Shown here: in pieces, positions 1-5,753 of the stretch
How the letters are laid out: each line of letters starts with the position of its first letter
How positions within the stretch are numbered: the first letter of the stretch is position 1
Source of the DNA: Bacteroidales bacterium
Lineage (GTDB): Bacteria; Bacteroidota; Bacteroidia; Bacteroidales; UBA7960
Direction of reading: 5' to 3'
NCBI GenBank assembly: GCA_003451785.1
Contig: DMJL01000019.1
Coordinates: 1 to 6,745, forward strand
DNA length: 6,745 bases
Notes under the pieces: model-generated
What the model was told of the DNA's origin: nothing
Databases searched by the model: none
The model's input: the letters and a program-made list of their open reading frames with translations, nothing else
Made by a program: the position numbers and the translations under genes

Positions 1-1790
1 TTTGGGCTTTGCGCAAGGCTGGACTTGGGGTATTATCCAATATGGCAGGCGATGCGAAACCCATCACGGTGATAGAAGATACTGCATTGCCTGTGGAGTC
101 ATTACCGGAATTTTACCAAAGGCACAACCAGATTTTAGAGAGATTGGGATTGGAATGCGTGTATTATGCCCATGTGGGATCGGGGGAAGTGCACATGAAG
201 CCTATTCTGAATTTAAAACTCGAATCTGGTCGTGAACTATTTCGCACCATCGCCCACGAAACGGCACTTTTGGTAAAAGAGTATGGAGGCTCGCTAAGCG
301 GTGAGCATGGAGATGGAAGGCTTAGAGGCGAGTTTATCCCCATCATGCTGGGCGAGAAAGTTTACCAAATGCTTAGGAGTGCCAAAAAAGCTTGGGATCC
401 AAATGGTTTGCTAAATCCCGGAAAAATTACCGATGCGCCACCCATGATCAAGTCTTTGCGATATGATACGGAATCGGATGCCAATTACTCCCAATATGCT
501 TACGACTATACTAAAACTTTGGGCTTCTTAAGGGCAATCGAAAATTGCAATGGCTCGGGCGATTGCCGCAAGCCGCACACTGCCGCTGGAACCATGTGCC
601 CATCTTATCAGGCAACATTGAGCGAATCCGATTCTACACGGGGTAGAGCTAATGTGCTGAGAGAGATATTGTCTCGTGGAGCCAGCACCAAAGCCTTTAC
701 AAGCAAAGAAATTGATAAGGTGCTAACATTGTGCTTATCGTGCAAGGCATGTAAATCCGAATGTCCGTCGAATTTGGATATGGCAAGATTCAAATCGGAA
801 ATGCTTTACCAAAGATCTCGTAGAAAAGGGATTCCCTTAAGCGCATTTCTTGTGGCAAACGCAACATCCATCAGAAATTTTGGCACCTTGCTTCCAATGA
901 TTTACAATGCAGCCATTCGTTCAAGGCTTCTCTCTGCATTTATAAAGAAGTTGTTAGGATTTGCAAATGAGCGCGCGTTGCCTATCATTCCCCGAAAGGG
1001 AATACGGCATTTGATTAAATATATGGTTACTATTGAGCAACAACCTGCTAAGCACGTATTGCTTTTTTGCGACGAGTTTACCAACACTTACGAGCCGGAA
1101 TTGGCATTAAAGGCCTATCAATTGCTTACAAGCTTGGGATACAGGGTAGAGTTGATTGAACGATGCGAAAGTGGTAGAGCCGCCATAAGCAAAGGGCTAT
1201 TGCAAGAAGCAAAAAGATTAGCTATGAAGAATGTTGCCCTTTTGGCACAAAAAGTAACCGACGATTGCCCGCTTGTGGGGATAGAGCCTTCCGCTATCTT
1301 GTGTTTTAGGGATGAATACCCCGAACTCCTTAGAGGCAAACAGCAAGAGCAAGCACATGTGTTAGCTCAAAAAGTCTTCACTTTCGAAGAATTTATCATC
1401 AAGGAATTTAAGGCGGGTAACATTGAAACCAGCAGGTTTAGACCAGTGGAAAAGGAAATTTTCTACCACGCTCACTGCCACCAGAAGGCATTGCAACACC
1501 CAAAGTGGGATGCAAATATTCTTGGTATTATTCCTGAATCCAATGTAACTGTTTTGGATTGTGGTTGTTGTGGAATGGCAGGATCTTTTGGTTATGAAGC
1601 CAAATCCTACTCAACCAGTATGCGGATAGCTGAACTAAAGTTATTCCCTGCAATAAAAGCTACCCCAGTAGAATCCATAATTACCACATCTGGCACAAGT
1701 TGCCGCCAGCAGATACTACATGGAACCAACCGAAAGGTACTACATCCAATTGATATTCTGCTCAACGCCCTGAAAGACAATGGCGCATAA
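1..1790 (+). CDS. FAD-linked oxidase / iron-sulfur oxidoreductase, YdiJ-like, 5'-truncated
   Basis: This is a partial gene that enters from upstream; the frame is open from base 3 and stops with TAA at 1788-1790. About 595 residues are visible, numbered here from the TTG at base 9. Residues 1-140 are the C-terminal domain of FAD-linked oxidases, with HVGSGEVH (55-62) and EHGDGRLRG (99-107) carrying the histidines and glutamate that bind metal in D-2-hydroxyacid dehydrogenases, then NPGKI (136-140). Residues 180-253 form an Fe-S dicluster region: C180, C186 and C197 (MCPSY), then C242, C245, C248 and C252. The C-terminal part is GlcF/CCG-like, with HAHCHQKAL (487-495) and CGCCGMAGSFGYE (518-530). 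Family members are about 950-1000 residues, so roughly 400 residues with the FAD-binding domain are missing only because of the window edge. They oxidise D-lactate, D-2-hydroxyglutarate or similar acids and pass electrons to a membrane acceptor. The substrate cannot be read from this part, so no gene symbol is given. Confidence 0.93.
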   Translation, partial: WALRKAGLGVLSNMAGDAKPITVIEDTALPVESLPEFYQRHNQILERLGLECVYYAHVGSGEVHMKPILNLKLESGRELFRTIAHETALLVKEYGGSLSGEHGDGRLRGEFIPIMLGEKVYQMLRSAKKAWDPNGLLNPGKITDAPPMIKSLRYDTESDANYSQYAYDYTKTLGFLRAIENCNGSGDCRKPHTAAGTMCPSYQATLSESDSTRGRANVLREILSRGASTKAFTSKEIDKVLTLCLSCKACKSECPSNLDMARFKSEMLYQRSRRKGIPLSAFLVANATSIRNFGTLLPMIYNAAIRSRLLSAFIKKLLGFANERALPIIPRKGIRHLIKYMVTIEQQPAKHVLLFCDEFTNTYEPELALKAYQLLTSLGYRVELIERCESGRAAISKGLLQEAKRLAMKNVALLAQKVTDDCPLVGIEPSAILCFRDEYPELLRGKQQEQAHVLAQKVFTFEEFIIKEFKAGNIETSRFRPVEKEIFYHAHCHQKALQHPKWDANILGIIPESNVTVLDCGCCGMAGSFGYEAKSYSTSMRIAELKLFPAIKATPVESIITTSGTSCRQQILHGTNRKVLHPIDILLNALKDNGA

Positions 1791-1936
1791 ATGAGTCAGT
1801 ATTCATATTGATAGTGGCAAAGTCTGGTATCTTTTGGATATTGGATAATTGCATTTTTAATCTCACTTGCGGTAAAACTTCTATCGTTTGTGCCACATAA
1901 ATAATTCCCCATATTTTATAAACCTTTCTAAGAATA

Positions 1937-2857
1937 TTATGACTGTTTTTTAGAAAAAACAAACTTTTCAATAAGATGAAACTTCTCTGGAGGCAGGAAG
2001 AAGCAATTTCTTACGGAATCATCTTTTGCCCTAACGATGGAATCAACCTGCATAAGCCCATGACCTTCAATAAATTGAAAAAAAAGATAGTCGTGCTGTT
2101 TAAATATATCTTCAAGATTCCATTCAATCTGATTAAAAAGTGTTTCACAAATCACAATGGGTCTAAAATTTTCGAGCACAAACTGTGAATTTCTTAATAT
2201 TATATCTTCAGTGCCCTCGGTATCCAATTTAATCAAGTCAATATTTTGCAGCGAATTTTCTTTTACATACTCATCCAAAGTTTTAGACGGCACTATAATC
2301 TCATTATAATGAAGGCTTGATCTTAGTTCTTTAAAACTGCTCTCGCCTGATAAATTGTACTTCAAGTACTTATACTTTTTATTATAAATTTCGTAGAATG
2401 CAATTTGCCCGTTGCAGCCGGCTATGGCAATTTGTTTTAATTTGATATTATGAACATGATTAATCCTTACATTTTCATTGAAAAAATAATATGAACTTCT
2501 GGCAGGTTCAAATGCCACTACCTTGCAATTCGGATTTTCCTTAGATGCTAATAGTGAGTAATATCCAATGTTTGCCCCAACATCAAAAAACACATTTATG
2601 TCTTTTATCAACTCCACAAAAATCCGGGAATACTCAAACTCTAAGTGCGTGCCTTTCCAGAAAAGCTCTTTTGTGAGGAAGCTGGTTTGATTGGTTTTCA
2701 GCTTAATAGACGAGCCATCTGAAGCCTTGATAGAAATAAACCCAGAAGGTGGAAGCTTAATTTTTGATGGTAGCACTGGAACCAAAAACTTATTAACCGA
2801 CCTTAAAATGAGATTAATGGGTGGGAAGTAGATAACCTTGTAAAATAATTGCTTCAT
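1937..2857 (-). CDS. FkbM family SAM-dependent methyltransferase
   Basis: The 306-residue product carries the FkbM (Methyltransf_21) fold. Numbered from the ATG, the SAM-binding motif I is FFDVGANIGYYS (90-101), the acidic end of strand 2 is AFEP with E117, and the family signature IDLIKLDTEGTED lies at 206-218. The region before motif I (about 1-85) is a variable, partly hydrophobic N-terminus. FkbM enzymes O-methylate sugars or related small molecules, often in polysaccharide or glycolipid synthesis; the substrate here is unknown. The frame stays open to a TTG at 2918-2920, which would add 21 residues, but I chose the ATG at 2855-2857 because the extra part has no recognisable sequence and starts with a weak codon. 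The gene is clearly more AT-rich than its neighbours (sample 60-base lines near 27-37% GC, against about 45% in the oxidase gene), which hints at horizontal acquisition. It is convergent with the oxidase gene and follows the LOG gene at about 160 bases. No glycosyltransferase or surface-polysaccharide gene is visible next to it. Confidence 0.9.
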   Translation of the reverse strand: MKQLFYKVIYFPPINLILRSVNKFLVPVLPSKIKLPPSGFISIKASDGSSIKLKTNQTSFLTKELFWKGTHLEFEYSRIFVELIKDINVFFDVGANIGYYSLLASKENPNCKVVAFEPARSSYYFFNENVRINHVHNIKLKQIAIAGCNGQIAFYEIYNKKYKYLKYNLSGESSFKELRSSLHYNEIIVPSKTLDEYVKENSLQNIDLIKLDTEGTEDIILRNSQFVLENFRPIVICETLFNQIEWNLEDIFKQHDYLFFQFIEGHGLMQVDSIVRAKDDSVRNCFFLPPEKFHLIEKFVFSKKQS

Positions 2858-3018
2858 GTTTTCATATAAAAGATGTAAAACAACATACAAACTGCATTCA
2901 AAGCACAAAATCTCAGCCAAGCTACCACTATAGTTTTAGCCATTAGATGAAGCTAAAAATAGATTGAATGCATAGAACTAAAGTAACAGATTTTAATAAA
3001 GGTGAATAAGTACAAAAT

Positions 3019-3678
3019 TTACCCTACCCACTTTTCCATCGGCACTTCTGGACGATACGACTTGGCGTATTCCAAGGCTTCCGATACACTGCCTGCAACG
3101 AAAAACAATCCATTTGCTGACCGATTGGCAAATTTCTGATTTACCATGTGGGAAAAAAATTCTATAAAGGCATCGTAATAACCGGAAGTATTGATGAAAA
3201 TCACCGGCTTTTGGTGACAATGGAGTTGCTTTAGGGTAATAATTTCACATATTTCTTCCAAAGTGCCGAAGCCACCCGGAAGAGCAATGAAAACATCAGA
3301 CATACTTTCCATTATTGCCTTTCGTTCGCGTAGGTCAACGGTTACAATCAATTCATCGGCAAAATTTATAGCAATTTTTTTATCAAAAATCAGTCTGGGA
3401 ATTACCCCTGTGATTTTTCCGCCTGCCTGCTTAGTTGCACTCGCCAACGCACCCATAAGTCCAATATTGGATCCTCCAAACACCAAGTGATGATTCAGCT
3501 TGGCCAACGACTCGCCCAATGAACGGGCTTCCACGAAATATGAATCGGCTACAAAATCGCTCGAGGAGCAGAATACACATATTTTTAATGGCTTCGCTTC
3601 TATGCTATGCGCTTCCAGCACTGGCGGTATAGAGTTTGGGCTATAATTATTGGCGTTTTCTGTGAAAGTTATCTTCAT
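3019..3678 (-). CDS. LOG family protein (TIGR00730), nucleoside 5'-monophosphate phosphoribohydrolase
   Basis: The 219-residue product is a Rossmann-like LOG family (lysine decarboxylase-like fold) protein. Visible motifs are KICVFCSSSDF (32-42) on the first strand, VFGGSNIGLMG (66-76), the catalytic-arginine stretch DLRERKAIM (115-123) and the signature PGGFGTLEE (134-142) that binds phosphate and supplies the catalytic glutamate. Characterised members are cytosolic and hydrolyse cytokinin riboside 5'-monophosphates or ordinary nucleotides such as AMP to free base plus ribose 5-phosphate; the physiological substrate in Bacteroidota is not settled. Many members begin almost directly at the KICVF strand, so the first 31 residues here are an extension. 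They are polar and proline-containing, with no signal peptide or lipobox. The ATG at 3676-3678 is the only methionine ahead of the first strand. The gene lies 170 bases after the radical SAM gene, and that gap contains a 9-base inverted repeat. Confidence 0.93.
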   Translation of the reverse strand: MKITFTENANNYSPNSIPPVLEAHSIEAKPLKICVFCSSSDFVADSYFVEARSLGESLAKLNHHLVFGGSNIGLMGALASATKQAGGKITGVIPRLIFDKKIAINFADELIVTVDLRERKAIMESMSDVFIALPGGFGTLEEICEIITLKQLHCHQKPVIFINTSGYYDAFIEFFSHMVNQKFANRSANGLFFVAGSVSEALEYAKSYRPEVPMEKWVG

Positions 3679-3735
3679 GAAAATGGTTCTGTAAATGCGA
3701 TTAAAATGGAATTAATTTGGTTTTTCTGAAACGAA

Positions 3736-3780
3736 CATGTTTGCGAATAAACACAAACACCAATGTAAATAGCAAACATG
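3736..3780. repeat. 9-bp perfect inverted repeat upstream of the LOG gene
   Basis: CATGTTTGC at 3736-3744 is the exact reverse complement of GCAAACATG at 3772-3780, with a 27-base AT-rich spacer. It lies about 60-100 bases before the LOG start codon, in the only sizeable non-coding stretch near that gene. It could be an operator for a dimeric regulator with widely spaced half-sites, a long-loop hairpin in the LOG leader, or chance. No T-run follows on the minus strand, so it is not a standard intrinsic terminator of the radical SAM gene. Confidence 0.35.
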
Positions 3781-3848
3781 GAGTTCCATCCGACCTTAAA
3801 CCTAAAAATTATTTACGGATGAAATAAATTTCAATGTTTCAAGCCATG

Positions 3849-4799
3849 TTATCTGTATAACCTGCCCTGCCATGTATTGAGATTTTCCATTTGTTTTTCT
3901 ACTTTTTCTAAAAATGATTCCGACCTAATTCCTCCCCAAAGTGGCAGGGAATTGAATTTGGGCGGTACCGATCCTACTAATCGCTCAATGCTAATGGCTG
4001 GATTGAGTCTTTCTAAAAAGTTAATAATGAACTCACTGTATTCTTCGGGTGAAAACAAATCGAACTTCTCAGGCGTTTGTGCATATTCTTGAGCCATAAG
4101 TGTGTCTTTAACTATCTGAAGTTGATGCACTTTGAGCGTATTTATAGGCAATTGAGAAAGTATGGTTGCCATATCCAGCATTTGCTGTCGAGTTTCGCCC
4201 GGCAAACCAATGATAATATGGGCGCCGGTGTGTAATCCCAATCGGGCCGAACGCTCAATAGCACTTTTCGAAACTTCGAATGTGTGCCCCCTGTTTACCC
4301 TTCGCAGCGATTCGTTGTAACAGGATTCAATGCCATATTCAATGCTAAAAAAATGCTCTGCCGAAAGCTGTGCAAAGTATTCCAGTTTTTCATCATCTAC
4401 ACAATCAGGTCGAGTACCAATGGCAAGCCCCATAATTTTTTCATGCGCAAGTGCTTCATTATAAAGCATTTTTATAGAAGGCAAATCAGAATATGTATTG
4501 GAATAGGCCTGAAAATATGCTACAAATTTATTAGCACGGGGATATCGTTTTGTTAGAAACTCCAAACCTGCATCTATTTGTTGCGTGAGAGAAAGCCCCG
4601 TATGGCAATAGGCAGGGCTAAACCCTTTGTTGTTGCAATAGGTGCAACCTCCAATTCCAATTGTACCATCGCGATTGGGGCAGGTAAACCCGGCATGAAG
4701 GGATATTCTTTGCAGCCGTGTTCCGTATTTCTCCTTGCATCTATCTGCCCAAGAGTTGAATCGTCGTACACTGCCCCATGGATAAATCAAATTATTCAA
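3849..4799 (-). CDS. TIGR01212 family radical SAM protein (YtqA/YhcC-like)
   Basis: The product is about 316 residues, the usual length for this family. The radical SAM cluster motif is GFTCPNRDGTIGIGGCTYC, with cysteines 40, 52 and 55 (C-x11-C-x2-C) to bind the [4Fe-4S] cluster and SAM. Other family landmarks are YFQAYSNTYS (95-104), IGTRPDCV (127-134), SIEYGIES (152-159), NRGHTFE (169-175), HIIIGLPGET (194-203) and KVHQLQIVKDT (223-233). It is a cytosolic Fe-S enzyme. The Bacillus homologue YtqA has been linked to the modification of tRNA wobble uridine (mnm5s2U pathway), so a tRNA role is a reasonable guess, but no partner methyltransferase gene is seen here. There is no in-frame ATG ahead of the conserved core. 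An in-frame TAA lies five codons before the first TTG (4797-4799), so translation must begin at that TTG, at the TTG at 4788-4790, or at another non-ATG codon. The start given is therefore uncertain by a few residues. Confidence 0.92.
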   Translation of the reverse strand: MNNLIYPWGSVRRFNSWADRCKEKYGTRLQRISLHAGFTCPNRDGTIGIGGCTYCNNKGFSPAYCHTGLSLTQQIDAGLEFLTKRYPRANKFVAYFQAYSNTYSDLPSIKMLYNEALAHEKIMGLAIGTRPDCVDDEKLEYFAQLSAEHFFSIEYGIESCYNESLRRVNRGHTFEVSKSAIERSARLGLHTGAHIIIGLPGETRQQMLDMATILSQLPINTLKVHQLQIVKDTLMAQEYAQTPEKFDLFSPEEYSEFIINFLERLNPAISIERLVGSVPPKFNSLPLWGGIRSESFLEKVEKQMENLNTWQGRLYR

Positions 4800-4911
4800 A
4801 CTTATAGATAATTAGAGTGAAGCAGCAAGGTCAAATTTTACTCATTGAAAAAAACACCTTTTGCAGGTAGATGATTCTTTATCAAAGTTCAAGCAAAATA
4901 AACTGCCTAAA

Positions 4912-4941
4912 CAAAGCTATTGTAATTGTGGTGATGTGAAA
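4912..4941 (-). promoter_or_regulatory. Possible Bacteroidota-type promoter for the radical SAM gene
   Basis: On the minus strand a TAGCTTTG (forward 4912-4919) matches the -7 consensus TAnnTTTG exactly. TTTC (forward 4938-4941) sits 18 bases upstream as an imperfect -33 element. Transcription would start roughly 110 bases before the radical SAM start codon. The -33 mismatch and the length of the leader keep this tentative. Confidence 0.35.
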
Positions 4942-4952
4942 TTAATCTCGGA

Positions 4953-5450
4953 TTACCGAATTCTATCGGCAGATTTTACCAATACTATATCTCTTTTGAT
5001 AGCCTTCAATGCAAGGATAGGTAAAATCATGGAGAGTAGCGGAAGAAAAATAGCCAGACCATAGTTAATCTCATATCCTGTAAAGTACAATTTGTAATGG
5101 TCGGCATAATAGAAAGATACTATCAATTGACCAGCCAAAAGCATCACAAGAAACTTGCACAATTGCACCTGCAACTGCCTGTTTTTGAATTGCAAAATAG
5201 TGTAAACCGAAATACCCATTACAAGAAAAGCCATTATTAGACCAATTATCCCTAATGGACTGTTTTCGGGCATCTGGGTAATTCCTTCAGGCAAGGAAAC
5301 CCCCGTGAGTTTAATGACAACTTCGCCTACAAATGCACCTGGTATTTGTGCAAGATTAGAAATCTCCAAAGTTCCCACAGGAAGAAAAATCGCCAGAAGA
5401 GCAAACACGAAAACTATAAATAGATAAACCGACTGAATGCGCTGAATCAT
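4953..5450 (-). CDS. DUF4293 family four-helix membrane protein
   Basis: This 165-residue integral membrane protein has no known function. It begins MIQRIQSVYLF and ends KAIKRDIVLVKSADRIR (149-165), both typical of the DUF4293 family, which is found in Bacteroidota. Four hydrophobic stretches can be read as membrane helices at about 8-25, 67-87, 97-115 and 130-150. The segment at 26-65 between helices 1 and 2 is the largest loop, and the positively charged C-terminus is probably cytoplasmic. The ATG at 5448-5450 is supported by the conserved N-terminus and by a consensus promoter about 30 bases upstream. It is divergent from rho, an arrangement I recall from other Bacteroidota genomes; whether the two are functionally linked is unknown. 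Confidence 0.92.
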   Translation of the reverse strand: MIQRIQSVYLFIVFVFALLAIFLPVGTLEISNLAQIPGAFVGEVVIKLTGVSLPEGITQMPENSPLGIIGLIMAFLVMGISVYTILQFKNRQLQVQLCKFLVMLLAGQLIVSFYYADHYKLYFTGYEINYGLAIFLPLLSMILPILALKAIKRDIVLVKSADRIR

Positions 5451-5479
5451 AGTATTGTGTGATGATTTGTTTTACAAAG

Positions 5480-5510
5480 CAAAAGTATTCAAAATCGCAG
5501 AGGTCTCAAA
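5480..5510 (-). promoter_or_regulatory. Bacteroidota consensus promoter driving DUF4293
   Basis: Read on the minus strand, TTTG (forward 5507-5510) is followed by exactly 19 bases and then TACTTTTG (forward 5480-5487). This is a full match to the TTTG-N19-TAnnTTTG consensus of the Bacteroidota primary sigma factor. The -7 element ends 29 bases before the DUF4293 ATG, giving a short leader of about 20-25 bases. Confidence 0.75.
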
Positions 5511-5533
5511 GTAGGGAATGGGAATTTCATTTT

Positions 5534-5566
5534 TTTGTGAGAATAAATAAAAACCCATTATATTTG
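5534..5566 (+). promoter_or_regulatory. Bacteroidota consensus promoter driving rho
   Basis: TTTG (5534-5537), at the end of a T-run, is followed by 21 bases and TATATTTG (5559-5566), a full match to the -7 consensus TAnnTTTG. The spacer is two bases longer than the usual 19, but within the range seen for these promoters. Transcription should begin near 5572 and produce a rho leader of about 180 bases. The -33 element lies 23 bases from that of the divergent DUF4293 promoter, so the two promoters may compete or share regulators. Confidence 0.7.
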
Positions 5567-5753
5567 CACATCTTTTTCCGCATCATTTCAGCTTTTTCTT
5601 AGATAATACATCAGATTATTTTTCAAAAACCCCTTTGCTCAATTATTTGAAGCAACCTTTCTGTTTTTTAGCAACAGAAATTGGTTGTTTGCGGAAGTTG
5701 TTAGCGTAATTGAATCATCCACACATCAATAAATATTTAACTACCAGATAACT
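5567..5753 (+). promoter_or_regulatory. Long rho 5' leader, C-rich and G-poor first half
   Basis: This stretch between the rho promoter and the rho ATG has no ATG on the plus strand, so no leader peptide with a standard start. Its first half (5567-5648) has about 19 C against 5 G by hand count, the skew expected of a Rho utilisation site. Its second half holds a strong hairpin, annotated separately, and then an AT-rich run into the start codon without a Shine-Dalgarno motif. In E. coli rho is autoregulated by Rho-dependent termination in its leader; a similar role here is inference from composition and position. Confidence 0.4.
5650..5690 (+). other. Strong hairpin in the rho leader
   Basis: TTTCTGTT (5658-5665) pairs perfectly with AACAGAAA (5673-5680) around a 7-base loop. 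After a 2-base bulge (5681-5682) the stem continues with CAACC (5653-5657) against GGTTG (5683-5687), and can be extended by one G-U and two A-U pairs (5650-5652 with 5688-5690), about 16 pairs in all. The sequence after it is GCGGAAG rather than a T-run, so it does not look like an intrinsic terminator. It ends 63 bases before the rho start codon. Confidence 0.6.

Noticed and set aside
1788..1811. ATG immediately after the oxidase stop codon (TAAATG), as in translationally coupled genes
   Set aside because: The frame stops after six codons, so there is no downstream gene.
1925..1956. 7-bp inverted repeat (TTTCTAA / TTAGAAA) around the FkbM stop codon as a terminator
   Set aside because: The stem is all but one pair A-T, the loop is 18 bases and no T-run follows in either direction; no convincing terminator is visible in the convergent gap.
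1762..1971. A 69-codon reverse-strand open frame spanning the gap between the oxidase and FkbM genes
   Set aside because: It overlaps the ends of both real genes, has no recognisable motif and no promoter, and its composition follows the AT-rich gap.
2858..2920. Upstream TTG start giving the FkbM protein 21 more residues
   Set aside because: It is a weak start codon and the extra residues show no family similarity; the ATG at 2857 already yields a full-length family member.
3787..3821. 6-bp inverted repeat CATCCG / CGGATG downstream of the radical SAM gene as a terminator
   Set aside because: The stem is short with a 23-base loop and has no T-run after it on the minus strand.
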